This document shows, piece after piece, positions 1-8,369 of a stretch of 64,000 bases of DNA. Every line of letters begins with the position of its first letter. Within the stretch, counting starts at the first letter, position 1. The notes below the pieces were generated by a model. That model made no database searches. It was not told the origin of the DNA and saw nothing but the letters and a program-made list of their open reading frames with translations. The stretch comes from Thalassospira profundimaris WP0211 (lineage in GTDB: Bacteria > Pseudomonadota > Alphaproteobacteria > Rhodospirillales > Thalassospiraceae), in the NCBI RefSeq assembly GCF_000300275.1, contig NZ_AMRN01000007.1, positions 220,541 through 284,540 on the forward strand. Reading direction: 5' to 3'. Both the position numbers and the translations under genes were made by a program.

Positions 1-332
1 GCGCAGACGTTCGTGAAACCGGCCTGACCCGCCGTACCGGTCGCGGTCTTTCAGATGACGTCAACCCGGCGGTTGCCGCTGCCCTCTTTACCCTTGAAGA
101 CGGCAAGGCCAAAGCCGTCCAGACCGGCGAAGACGTCATGATCGTCAAGCTTGATGAAATTCAGGCCGCCGACATCAACACCGCCGATGCCGCACCGGTA
201 AATGACGAACTCAAGGAAGCGCTGAACGAAGACATCCTTGCGCAGTATCTCAACTACCTGAACGAGGAAATCTCGGTCAGCGTCAATAACAGCGTGATCA
301 ACGAGCTTTATCAGCCGACCGCTGCAAACTGA
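1..332 (+). CDS. PpiD/SurA-like periplasmic peptidyl-prolyl isomerase, C-terminal part (5' end outside window)
   Basis: An open frame enters from the left edge (first full codon at base 3) and ends with TGA at 330-332. The visible part is about 109 residues. It is acidic and ends in a segment around LAQYLNYLNEEISVSVNN, which resembles the C-terminal helical arm of PpiD/SurA foldases of alphaproteobacteria, where a final strand reads like SVN..VI..L. Such proteins are membrane-anchored periplasmic chaperones that help outer-membrane proteins fold. The parvulin domain itself is not in view, so the call rests on the C-terminal pattern and on its place directly upstream of trpE. A strong terminator follows 11 bases after the stop, so it is not co-transcribed with trpE unless there is readthrough. 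Confidence 0.6.
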   Translation, partial: ADVRETGLTRRTGRGLSDDVNPAVAAALFTLEDGKAKAVQTGEDVMIVKLDEIQAADINTADAAPVNDELKEALNEDILAQYLNYLNEEISVSVNNSVINELYQPTAAN

Positions 333-343
333 TACGCATCCAG

Positions 344-375
344 GGGCGACCGGAAAATCCGGTCGCCCTTTTTCT
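344..375 (+). terminator. Rho-independent terminator after the PpiD-like gene
   Basis: A perfect 11-bp stem (GGGCGACCGGA paired with TCCGGTCGCCC) with a 3-base loop is followed by TTTTTCT. It sits just after the stop codon at 332 and ends about 50 bases before the trpE start, so trpE must have a promoter in the short gap or depend on readthrough. Confidence 0.9.
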
Positions 376-426
376 ATCTCAAAGACGCCATCGCCAAACC
401 GACCATGCCCAACCATCGGACAGATC

Positions 427-1926
427 ATGGAAATCAAACCGGATTTCACCAGTTTCAAGCAAAACTACGATAACGGCATTTCGCAGGTTCTCTGGACCGC
501 GCTGACCGCCGATCTTGATACGCCAGTCTCGGCCTTTCTCAAGATCGCCGAAGGCATGCCAAACACCTATTTGCTTGAATCTGTTGAAGGCGGATCAGTC
601 CGCGGGCGTTATTCCTTCCTCGGGCTCAAACCCGACCTGATCTGGCGCTGCTTTGGTACCAAGGCCGAACTCAATCGCCGTGCGATGGCCGATGCCGATG
701 CCTTTGTGGCCGAGGATGACGCCCCGCTTGACAGCCTCAAGAAACTGATCGCCGAAAGCCATATCGAACTGCCTGACAACTTGCCCCCCATGAGTGCCGG
801 TCTGGTCGGTTATATGGGCTATGACACTGTGCGTCTGATGGAAAAGCTGCCCGACAGCAACAAGGACGAGCTTGATGTGCCCGATGGCATCTTCATCCGC
901 CCGACCGTCACGGCAAGTTTTGACACCATCGAAGACACGGTAACCGTGGTAACGCCCGTGCGCCCGGAAAGCGGCATTTCGGCTGATGCGGCCTATGATC
1001 TGGCCTGCGCGCGGCTTAATGACGTGGTCCAGCAGTTCCAGCGCAACCTGTTTATCGACCGCCGCTCCAAATCCGTGCCAGACACCCTGCCCGACCCAAA
1101 GGTCAGCGTCACCGAGGCCGGATTCCACGACATGGTCGAAAAGGCCAAGGATTATATCCGTGCGGGCGACATCTTTCAGGTCGTGCTGTCGCAACGCTAC
1201 ACACTGCCCTATCAGCTCCCGCCCTTTGCCTTTTACCGGGCTTTGCGTCGCATCAACCCGTCGCCCTTCATGTTCTATCTCGATATCGGCGGCTTTCAGG
1301 TCGTCGGTGCCAGCCCGGAAATCCTGGTGCGGCTCCGCGACGGCGAAGTCACCATTCGCCCGATTGCCGGAACCCGTCGTCGCGGCAAAACGCCCGATGA
1401 CGACAAAGTCATGGCCCAAGACCTGCTCGACGATCCCAAGGAACGCTCAGAACACCTGATGCTGCTCGATCTTGGCCGCAATGATGTCGGGCGCGTCTCC
1501 AAACCGAGCACGGTTCGGGTCACCGACCGCGAACAGATCGAATATTATTCCCACGTCATGCATATCGTCTCAAACGTCGTCGGCCAGATTGACGAAACCA
1601 AATATGACGCCATGGACGCGCTCAAGGCCGGCTTCCCCGCCGGCACCGTTTCGGGTGCGCCAAAAGTCCGTGCCATGGAAATCATTGATGAACTGGAATC
1701 GGTCCGGCGTGGCATCTATGCCGGCTGTATCGGCTATATCTCTGCCGACGGTTCGATGGATACCTGCATTGCGCTCCGCACCGCCGTCATCAAGGACGAG
1801 AAAATCCACATTCAGGCCGGTGCCGGTGTCGTCGTCGACAGCAAACCGGAACTTGAACACAAGGAATGCCAGAACAAGGCCGGTGCGCTCATGGCCGCCG
1901 CCCGCGAAGCCCATCGCTTCGCATAG
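427..1926 (+). CDS. trpE: Anthranilate synthase component I
   Basis: 499 aa. This is the large subunit of anthranilate synthase, which converts chorismate and ammonia (delivered by TrpG) to anthranilate, the first step of tryptophan synthesis in the cytoplasm. The N-terminal domain has the LLESVEGG element at residues 49-56, which in this family forms the tryptophan feedback site. The C-terminal chorismate-binding domain shows GDIFQVVLSQR, GASPEILVRL, RPIAGTRRRG, LLDLGRNDVGRV and PAGTVSGAPKVRAMEIIDE. Length is normal for a stand-alone TrpE. The ATG at 427 follows GGACAG. No tryptophan-rich leader peptide or attenuator is visible in the 50 bases between the upstream terminator and the start. 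Its glutaminase partner trpG is not adjacent but lies 6.7 kb downstream, beyond the accessory island. Confidence 0.97.
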   Translation: MEIKPDFTSFKQNYDNGISQVLWTALTADLDTPVSAFLKIAEGMPNTYLLESVEGGSVRGRYSFLGLKPDLIWRCFGTKAELNRRAMADADAFVAEDDAPLDSLKKLIAESHIELPDNLPPMSAGLVGYMGYDTVRLMEKLPDSNKDELDVPDGIFIRPTVTASFDTIEDTVTVVTPVRPESGISADAAYDLACARLNDVVQQFQRNLFIDRRSKSVPDTLPDPKVSVTEAGFHDMVEKAKDYIRAGDIFQVVLSQRYTLPYQLPPFAFYRALRRINPSPFMFYLDIGGFQVVGASPEILVRLRDGEVTIRPIAGTRRRGKTPDDDKVMAQDLLDDPKERSEHLMLLDLGRNDVGRVSKPSTVRVTDREQIEYYSHVMHIVSNVVGQIDETKYDAMDALKAGFPAGTVSGAPKVRAMEIIDELESVRRGIYAGCIGYISADGSMDTCIALRTAVIKDEKIHIQAGAGVVVDSKPELEHKECQNKAGALMAAAREAHRFA

Positions 1927-1943
1927 TTCGCGACCTTACAAAC

Positions 1944-1976
1944 AAAAAGGGCTGCAGTCATCCTGCAGCCCTTTTC
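1944..1976. terminator. Terminator after trpE, usable from both strands
   Basis: AAAAGGGCTGCAG and CTGCAGCCCTTTT form a long perfect stem around a short loop. It is flanked by a T run on the plus strand and by TTTTTGTTT on the minus strand. It can end trpE transcription and also the minus-strand island operon, whose last gene stops at 2078. Confidence 0.88.
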
Positions 1977-2077
1977 TCATGAAAACATCCTGCAGAAAGC
2001 TTAGGATCACAGGACTTGACCCAAGTCGCATTCAAATCCGCGAAAGAGCACCATCACTAGTCAGTCGGCCGCTGGAC

Positions 2078-5000
2078 TCAGGAGATTGTCTCCCGGACCA
2101 GTGAGACAATCTTCGGTCTGATCTCGTCCTCATTCACCTGGCTACGAAGGAATTGATAGATCAATTCCACCAGCGTCAGGCCGAAGAGACGTTGCATTGA
2201 GCCACTGACGCCTTCGCCGGCCACGGCTCTCTGCAGGAAATTGCTCCCGAGGAAAATCATTGTCGGCGTCCTGCCGAAGTCTTCTGTCCGGCTGACGACC
2301 ACATCATCTTCAGCTACGCGCTTCTCAAGATCGAACATTTCGTTCGCCATCTTTTGAATATCTCGTGGCATCTCGTCATAGCTGGCGATTTGTACACTTA
2401 ATTCGACGACGTCAGGTCTACCAACGATTTCACCGAATTCATTCTCGAAGGCCTTAAGAAACAGGGCAAGGGCTTGCGCCGCCGCAGCCTCTGCCGCTGA
2501 GTCACCTAGCGGCATGATACTTAGGGTCACGGGTGTCTCGAATTCCAGCACGACCGTCCAAACGCTATCACCATGTGCGGTGTAGCGAACGTCAAACCCA
2601 TCGACCAACCTGGTCAGCGCTTTCGAGAGCCTTTGATGGATGTCAAAACTGCGGCTGTCCTGCAATAGGAATGGTAACAAGAAGCCGGCGTACAATGGCC
2701 GCCAGTTGTCAGCGGGTTCATCCTGCGGCAGGCTTTCAAGAGCATCTACGTAAGCCTCTAAGAGCACCGGGCGCAACAAAGGAGGAAGTTGCGTCCGAAC
2801 GGTTTGCAAGTGGCGGCCCATCATGCGAACTGAGAATTCTTTCGGCGCACCTTCAAGCAACGGGCTGATCAATGCAATGAACTGATCTCCGATCGATGCC
2901 TCAGTGTCGAGTGTAGCGCCAAAGGCATTTGCCACCTTGTTGAGATAAAACCGCACGTCCTCATCAAGAGAATATTCTGCGCCTCGTATGATGGCGTGAT
3001 CGTATCCTGGGCCATCTGGCACCAGGCGAAAATGCTCAGCTGCTGAAAAGTAAGCGCTCGCTGCGGCCCGGCGGTTGCCAAGTTCCATCTCTGCCTCTCC
3101 AAGCTCAACATAGGCTCTGGCGATCGCTTCCTGATAAATCGTGCCTTTCAAGAGGCCTATCGCATGCAAGGCAAATAACTTTGCTTGCTCAAATCTGTCG
3201 GGAACAACCGCTGCGCTTTCGTAAAGATCATTGAGCATTCCAGCCCGAAGCCGCGAGCTGTCTGCTTCAATATCCCGGCGCCCGCAACGCTGCGCATGCT
3301 TTCCGCCGTTGTCATAGGCATCAAGTGCAGACTGAACGTCCTTCTTGTCGCGATAGACATTGCCGAGGTTGACGTAGGTCAGAGCGGTTAGAGATTCGTC
3401 ACCAAGTTCAATAGATAGTGCGATCGTCTCTTTGGTAACCTTCTCAGCATCATTGAGGCGGCCGGATATTCGGTAGCGACGGCTAAGGATGTTATTGTAC
3501 CAAGCTCGCTGGCGACGAGGATCGACACTTTCATTTGAGCGTTGTTCTATACGATGGGCGAGCTCATCGACCTCAGCATCGTGTCCGGAAAGGCTGGCAA
3601 GCGCCGCGGCGAGATTGCGCTCGGTGAGATCTACGCCGTATTCGTCACCTACCTCTTGAAATTCGGCAAGCGTAGGCCTGAGAACTTCAACCGCGCGCTC
3701 AAAATCCTTTGCACTGATAAAGATGGCGCTGAGCTCCAGACCTATCCGCGCAGCATCCCAGATTGCGCCGGACGTTCGGTATCGCCCTCGCGTCTCTTCA
3801 AGTCCGAGAACATCATCCTCAGCCAGCGTTCTGCGGGCACGCGATGAAAGGCTTACTTCTGCGACGCGAGCCTGTTCTTCTGGCCCTAAATTGGCCGCAA
3901 GCTTGTCGGCTTCATCGAGCAATTCAGCGGCGCGCGAAACCTCGCCCAGAAGCTCCATTGGATAAACAAGCGACAACATGAGTTCGAGTGCATCCGTGCG
4001 CCGTTCCGTATCAAGCGCCTGAACAAGCAGTTTCTCCGCGATATCGCGGCCGAGCCGGAAATCGCCAACTCTCGAGGATTGGTGCAGGGCGGCAGTCGCA
4101 TACTCATCAGCTGAATTGTCAGGCAGGAGCGACACAACTCGGTACAGGAGCCGGAAATCCCCCCGTTCCTCAAAGACCGCTTGCAGCCGTCCGACGTAAA
4201 ACCGCAGGCGCTGAGGAGTCTGGGAGATCTCTTCTCGCATCGACGCGGCAATATCATCATGCGAGAGCCGGAAACCTGTCGGGCTATCGTCAATAAGACG
4301 CTTCACACCTTGGAGCTGTTGGTAAAGTCCCTCGATGCTTAGGCTTTCATTACCGACGAGGCTTAGAAGCTCGTCAGCTCCCAACGGCGCGGGGCTAAGC
4401 GCAAGATAAGACAGAAGCTCTCGCGTTAAGGTTGTCATTGGAGCGCCGTGCTCTTCGCGTGCTTGCAAGAGACGTTGAATTTCGAGTGGCGTGCTTGCTG
4501 CTATCTCTCCGCTCTTAGCGATATCCCCGCCAAGCATCCGCGAAATCTCGCTCGCCTCCAGCGCAGGAACTGCGAAGATAGGAAGCCCTTCGACCGGCTC
4601 GCGTACTGTGAGGATAATCCGCTTTGCTAGCGTCGCACCGCCCCCTTGTTCTACGGCCTTCAAAAGCTCAGGAATAAACTCACACTCATCCACGACGAGT
4701 GTGATTTGTTTCGCCTCCGCCCAAGCGGTAGCGAAGCCGAGAATGGCTCCTTGCAAAGTAGAATAAACAAGGCCATTCAGGAGGTTGCCTACTGCTCCTG
4801 CACAAACCGAAAACAGGTCGAGGGGAGAAAGACCATTTACCCGAACGTAAATCGCCTGCTCTTGCTCTGCATGCTGCGCCACTAGTGTTGTTTTACCGAT
4901 ACCCGCCCGCCCATAGACGCAGAGAATTGGGTTCTTCTCTGATTCGGCCTTGAGGGCCGACAGCGCCTCAGGGCGATCCACTAGTTCTCCCTGCCGTCTC

Positions 5001-5548
5001 ACCGCACGATCCAGAAGGTCTCGCGGGGAGTTTGCGAGCACGCCTCTCGCCACTTCGGGACGGATGACGAAGCGGGTAATCTCCGATGTGACGTCGTCCT
5101 TAATCCGACCTTCTAACTCTTCCGGGGTGTTGTAGTACCAGACCGTCACGTTAGACGAAGCAGCGTCAATTAGACGCGTCAGTCTCTCGTCACGGCCACT
5201 AGCGTCTGCAAAGACATAAAGGAGGAGCGGGATTCCGTGCTCCTTAGCAAACTGGTATTCGTCCTCGAGCCCAGAGATGCCCATCCCGCCGACTGAATCG
5301 ATGTACCCGTAGCCGTCCCGGTAAATAGCAATCATGAGCTGTGAGTCTCGAAGCCGAGGCAGGTAAAGATTGCGCGGCTTGATACTGCGCGCACCAAGGT
5401 GCTCAAATAGAACCGGATTGTGATTGATGCTCTGGATTGCTCTGCGTGCGGCTGCGCGTTCTGCCTTACACTCCTGCAGACGTGAACTGACGAACACGTC
5501 GAGCTTGTCTTGCGTTAACTCCTTTGACCAAGCCTCAGGCTTACCCAT
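2078..5548 (-). CDS. DUF4062 - STAND NTPase - TPR protein, candidate anti-phage or immune-type sensor
   Basis: 1,156 aa from ATG 5548; a TTG at 5554 would add two residues, but GAGG lies 7 bases before the ATG. The N-terminus (about residues 15-130) matches the DUF4062 pattern: DVFVSSRLQECKAER, then an aliphatic strand before a YGY motif, then GLEDEYQFA. This domain often sits at the front of NTPase signalling proteins. Next comes a STAND/NB-ARC-like P-loop ATPase with Walker A GRAGIGKTT (about 213-221), Walker B ITLVVDE (about 282-288) and a sensor-like ILTVREP (about 312-318), then a winged-helix-like stretch to about 440. Helical TPR-type repeats fill about 480-870, for example YVNLGNVYRDKKDVQSALDA. 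The last 280 residues match nothing I recognise. The layout effector-like domain, NTPase switch, repeat sensor is that of Avs/NLR-like immune proteins; function here is inferred. It overlaps the upstream gene by 8 bases. Base and codon use differ from the flanking core genes, suggesting transfer. Confidence 0.8.
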   Translation of the reverse strand: MGKPEAWSKELTQDKLDVFVSSRLQECKAERAAARRAIQSINHNPVLFEHLGARSIKPRNLYLPRLRDSQLMIAIYRDGYGYIDSVGGMGISGLEDEYQFAKEHGIPLLLYVFADASGRDERLTRLIDAASSNVTVWYYNTPEELEGRIKDDVTSEITRFVIRPEVARGVLANSPRDLLDRAVRRQGELVDRPEALSALKAESEKNPILCVYGRAGIGKTTLVAQHAEQEQAIYVRVNGLSPLDLFSVCAGAVGNLLNGLVYSTLQGAILGFATAWAEAKQITLVVDECEFIPELLKAVEQGGGATLAKRIILTVREPVEGLPIFAVPALEASEISRMLGGDIAKSGEIAASTPLEIQRLLQAREEHGAPMTTLTRELLSYLALSPAPLGADELLSLVGNESLSIEGLYQQLQGVKRLIDDSPTGFRLSHDDIAASMREEISQTPQRLRFYVGRLQAVFEERGDFRLLYRVVSLLPDNSADEYATAALHQSSRVGDFRLGRDIAEKLLVQALDTERRTDALELMLSLVYPMELLGEVSRAAELLDEADKLAANLGPEEQARVAEVSLSSRARRTLAEDDVLGLEETRGRYRTSGAIWDAARIGLELSAIFISAKDFERAVEVLRPTLAEFQEVGDEYGVDLTERNLAAALASLSGHDAEVDELAHRIEQRSNESVDPRRQRAWYNNILSRRYRISGRLNDAEKVTKETIALSIELGDESLTALTYVNLGNVYRDKKDVQSALDAYDNGGKHAQRCGRRDIEADSSRLRAGMLNDLYESAAVVPDRFEQAKLFALHAIGLLKGTIYQEAIARAYVELGEAEMELGNRRAAASAYFSAAEHFRLVPDGPGYDHAIIRGAEYSLDEDVRFYLNKVANAFGATLDTEASIGDQFIALISPLLEGAPKEFSVRMMGRHLQTVRTQLPPLLRPVLLEAYVDALESLPQDEPADNWRPLYAGFLLPFLLQDSRSFDIHQRLSKALTRLVDGFDVRYTAHGDSVWTVVLEFETPVTLSIMPLGDSAAEAAAAQALALFLKAFENEFGEIVGRPDVVELSVQIASYDEMPRDIQKMANEMFDLEKRVAEDDVVVSRTEDFGRTPTMIFLGSNFLQRAVAGEGVSGSMQRLFGLTLVELIYQFLRSQVNEDEIRPKIVSLVRETIS

Positions 5549-6653
5549 ATCCAAGCCTCATGAACAATTTCTGGTTGGTCGCAAACTTGGCCGACACGTT
5601 TGCGCCGTGGTGCCGCAAAGTGTACTCCACATCGAGCGTCAGCTGGCGAAAAACGGCCGTTAAATCTAATCCGCTAATCGTGTCGGGAGGTTCTGCGATT
5701 TCAACTCGGTGGCCAACACGCTTCCACCACTCCTCATCTAAGTTGGCGACGCCAACATAGTGGTCCTGACTATCGGTCCATTCCCTACTAAGAAGAATGT
5801 TGATTGCTGCTTGCTCAACCTGACTCTTGGAAATCGGTGTAGATGTAAGTGCTTCAATCTTTTCCGTCAGACCCTGCCTGTGGATGCGCGTGCGTGATAC
5901 CGGAAAAGCGCTATTTATGACGTTGGCTCTCGCGGCTGCCACATCCTTCGGCGTTCCCTTTCGAGGCCCGAAAGGGCCGCTCTTTCGTTTTGTATGCCGA
6001 ACGATATCGAAAAACCAGTGATCCGGGTTCTCCTCCTCGGTCTGAATCGTCAGCCCAAATTTGACAAAGCTAAGAGCACCCTCGAGCGGCTTGATAGTGT
6101 CGAACTGCGGCACGCCAGCGACGAATTTTGCTGTCGCAAACCCTACCTTAATCGGAGCAATTTTGGACTTCAGGTTGTCTTTCCATTCGAAAAGCATGGG
6201 GTTGGTCGTGTCAATACTCTTGATCCAGGTCGCACCTGAAAAAATTGGTTCGACCAAGGCACTATCCTTGACCATACGCATCATCATGCGGGCGTAGTTG
6301 GGCTGCATACCCAGTAGGTAGCCGCCATCATTTTTTAGGACGATGTCGATGTCCACGGAGTCGCCGTCGTCGGCGCAGCCCCACGATTCCAGACATTTGG
6401 TAGCGGCACGCAGCTCACCCTCCAGCTCGGCCACGAAAGTTAGGCGCGGGATCGGAGCCGGATAACCCCCGGCTCTATCAAATCCATACGCACAGCCAAC
6501 GACGTTGGCCGTCGTCATGTGATTATTCAGGTCAACACTTGAGGTGCTGGCGTACATTACGCGCTGAAGAAAGCCGAAATCAAAACCACGGGCGGCTGAG
6601 CTCCTTGACAATGACTTCTGTTTCTTTTTCCTATTTCTCTTTTTCTTTCTCAT
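5541..6653 (-). CDS. Protein of unknown function, partner gene of the DUF4062-STAND protein
   Basis: 370 aa, first gene of the two-gene island operon. I do not recognise the family. The first 13 residues are almost all Lys/Arg (RKKKRNRKKKQK), which could bind nucleic acid or acidic lipids. The rest looks like a soluble mixed alpha/beta protein with no signal peptide, no clear membrane segment and no P-loop or nuclease motif that I can name. Notable stretches are DDGDSVDIDIVLKNDGG (about 95-111), the methionine-rich ARMMMRMVKD (121-130) and DEEWWKRVGHRVEI (306-319). Codons such as AGA, AGG, TCA and TTG cluster at the start, unlike the flanking host genes. Its stop codon overlaps the start of the STAND gene (ATGGGTAA), so the two proteins are probably made together. 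It could be a cofactor, a second effector or a regulator of the STAND protein. The start codon is uncertain because no strong ribosome site precedes ATG 6653. Confidence 0.7.
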   Translation of the reverse strand: MRKKKRNRKKKQKSLSRSSAARGFDFGFLQRVMYASTSSVDLNNHMTTANVVGCAYGFDRAGGYPAPIPRLTFVAELEGELRAATKCLESWGCADDGDSVDIDIVLKNDGGYLLGMQPNYARMMMRMVKDSALVEPIFSGATWIKSIDTTNPMLFEWKDNLKSKIAPIKVGFATAKFVAGVPQFDTIKPLEGALSFVKFGLTIQTEEENPDHWFFDIVRHTKRKSGPFGPRKGTPKDVAAARANVINSAFPVSRTRIHRQGLTEKIEALTSTPISKSQVEQAAINILLSREWTDSQDHYVGVANLDEEWWKRVGHRVEIAEPPDTISGLDLTAVFRQLTLDVEYTLRHHGANVSAKFATNQKLFMRLGYG

Positions 6654-7040
6654 TTTGGAGAACTCTAACTAAAAAAACGAGGACTTCTCAGCAACCTATC
6701 ATTTAATTCCAATATTCGCGTGATCATGTTGGCGCTACCTAGACTCTCCTCTGTGTATTACGGTTCGAGTCAATTTGAAGCAGTCAACCTGAGAGGCACA
6801 TCCGACTATTCTCGGACAGGGCTATGGCAAAAGCATAGCTCTGTCTGCAACCACCGGTCATCCACCCTCACGCAATGAAAGGCTATCACACGCAAGAAAA
6901 CCATTGCACCGTGATTGTTTGTGGCAGGTCGGATGAACACACTTCCATTCGCGCTATAGCGTGTGATCGGCAGCATGAGCGAACCTAACTAAACTTGTGC
7001 CCCATCTCATCGAGAAACATCAACTAAGAACCAACGCTCC
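6654..7040. other. Gene-free tract upstream of the island operon
   Basis: About 390 bases with no convincing ORF, more AT-rich than the core genes. The end next to the operon should hold its minus-strand promoter; a weak match TTGCTG-N17-TAGTTA lies just upstream of ATG 6653. The middle holds several inverted repeats: a 14-bp hairpin at 6813-6847, GCAATG/CATTGC at 6872-6877 and 6902-6907, CATCCGAC/GTCGGATG at 6799-6806 and 6928-6935, and the palindrome CGCTATAGCG at 6952-6961. No direct repeats marking an insertion could be found by eye. Confidence 0.5.
6799..6935 (+). ncRNA. Candidate structured RNA or operator cluster upstream of the STAND operon
   Basis: An outer 8-bp pairing (CATCCGAC with GTCGGATG) would enclose two inner hairpins, giving a three-way junction of about 137 nt. 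Hairpin 1 (6813-6847) pairs CGGACAGGGCTATG with CATAGCTCTGTCTG around a 7-base loop. It has two G-U wobbles that are stable only if the plus strand is transcribed. Hairpin 2 pairs CACGCAATG (6869-6877) with CATTGC and GTG (6902-6913), with a 3-base bulge. No promoter or terminator was identified, so transcription is unproven; DNA-level palindromes for a regulator are an equally valid reading. Confidence 0.25.
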
Positions 7041-7073
7041 AAAAGCAAAAAAGGCCCGTTTAACCGGACCTTT
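7041..7073 (-). terminator. Rho-independent terminator of the yibQ-type gene
   Basis: On the minus strand AAAGGTCCG pairs with CGGGCCTTT (one T-G wobble), followed by TTTTTT, then GCTTTT. It lies about 70 bases downstream of the deacetylase stop at 7146 and separates that gene from the island. Confidence 0.85.
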
Positions 7074-7145
7074 CTCGATTTATGCGTCACAGAGTCTAAA
7101 GTTATGTGTCGCGTTTCCAGCTTTATGCTTCAATTCACATTACCC

Positions 7146-8369
7146 CTAACCTGTCACACTCCGCATCGACCGGCGCAGGACATCGGTAATCGGCACCAGC
7201 ACAAAGCCCTTGGCCTGAATTTCGGGGATCCATTTGTGAAGCGCCCCGATTGTAAGATCGCGCGGATGCCCGATTGCAATGGCAAAGCCCTGTTTGCGGG
7301 CGACATTTTCGGTACGGGCCAACATATCGGCGATCTTGGCCGCATCATCGGCATCATCAATAAAGATATCACGCGTAATTGCCGGGACGCCAAAGCTGCT
7401 GGCCGTTGAATAGCCGACCGAGTCTGCGCTGGTCCGGCTATCAAGGAACATCAGGCCGCGTGACTTCATGACTTCCATGACAACACGCATGCGTTCGGGA
7501 TCGGCGGTAAATTTGCTGCCCATGTGATTGTTCACACCGACATAGCCATCAAACCGATCCAGCATCCAGGACATCTCGTTCAGGATAGTCTGGCGGTCAT
7601 AGCTTGCCAGCAACGCATGCGGCCCCGGATCAACCGATGCGGATGACGGCTCCATCGGCATATGCAACATCACTTCATGACCGGCCTTACGCGCGGCATT
7701 GACCTGCGCCTGCAAATCACGGGCATAGGGCAGATAGGAAATCGTGATTGGCCCCGGCAGATCGACCGTCTTGGCGGTGCGCGGCTGATCAAGGCCGGCA
7801 TCATCAATCACAATCGCAATCACCGGTTTGTCACCAGTGTCCTGTGTCAGCGCGGCATATTTCTGCCACGGCTGATTTGTCGGGCCAACGGTTGCAACCG
7901 GAACATCATTGCCACTGTCGCCAGGAAGGATATCCCCACCCTGGTCCGGTTTGCGTGCGGCCGGTGCCGGCACAAAGTCCGTCAGTCCCTGCCCGCCTTG
8001 CCCGGTGGATCGGGTGGTTTCATTGTTTTCGCCGACCAGATATCCGGTGCGTCCACGCTCGGATACGTTGGCATTTTCCGAAAGCTTGTAATCCTTGCGA
8101 AGCTTCGGGGTCGGTTCCGGCTCGGCCAGGGCATAATTCGGTGCGCCTTGATCCGCTGCGCGGCCAAATTCATCCGACGCACGATCAAGTTCAAGCATGC
8201 TGCCAACCGCAATAATGGCCGACAGCGTACCCGCAACAAAGGCCCCGCCCAGCATCAGGCGACCAATGCCACCCGATTTCTTTTTCGGGGCGGTCTTTTT
8301 ACGAGTGGATTTCTTGGGTGCCGCCTTCTTACGTTTGGCGGTCGGTGCCCGGGTTGCCCGGCGTGCCAC
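7146..8369 (-). CDS. Divergent polysaccharide deacetylase family protein (YibQ/DUF610 type)
   Basis: 407 aa from GTG 8369, which is preceded by GGAG at 8-base spacing. The N-terminus is a Lys/Ala-rich cytoplasmic tail of about 33 residues, then one membrane segment (about 35-57), then a Pro/Gly-rich linker to about 175. The C-terminal domain carries the marks of the divergent polysaccharide deacetylase family: VIAIVIDDAGLD, MLHMPMEP, VGVNNHMGS and AIAIGHPRDLT. It is therefore an inner-membrane-anchored periplasmic protein with a NodB-like barrel. Enzyme activity in this divergent family is not well established, and a role in cell-wall or envelope remodelling is inferred. It is transcribed away from trpG and ends at its own terminator. 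The low-complexity basic tail is unusual in length. Confidence 0.88.
   Translation of the reverse strand: MARRATRAPTAKRKKAAPKKSTRKKTAPKKKSGGIGRLMLGGAFVAGTLSAIIAVGSMLELDRASDEFGRAADQGAPNYALAEPEPTPKLRKDYKLSENANVSERGRTGYLVGENNETTRSTGQGGQGLTDFVPAPAARKPDQGGDILPGDSGNDVPVATVGPTNQPWQKYAALTQDTGDKPVIAIVIDDAGLDQPRTAKTVDLPGPITISYLPYARDLQAQVNAARKAGHEVMLHMPMEPSSASVDPGPHALLASYDRQTILNEMSWMLDRFDGYVGVNNHMGSKFTADPERMRVVMEVMKSRGLMFLDSRTSADSVGYSTASSFGVPAITRDIFIDDADDAAKIADMLARTENVARKQGFAIAIGHPRDLTIGALHKWIPEIQAKGFVLVPITDVLRRSMRSVTG

Noticed and set aside
376..426. Tryptophan attenuator before trpE (also sought at 8370-8640 before trpG)
   Set aside because: No leader peptide with clustered Trp codons and no alternating terminator/antiterminator stems were seen in either region.
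2078..5548. Reading the STAND protein as a LuxR/MalT-type transcription activator
   Set aside because: MalT-like proteins end in a LuxR helix-turn-helix. The C-terminus here shows none, and the N-terminus is DUF4062, which fits signalling NTPases instead.
6654..7040. Retron or CRISPR-like element upstream of the STAND operon
   Set aside because: No reverse transcriptase is encoded nearby and there are no regularly spaced direct repeats; only inverted repeats are present.
1977..7040. Transposon or integrase-borne island
   Set aside because: No transposase, integrase, terminal inverted repeats or flanking direct repeats could be found by eye; the mode of entry stays open.
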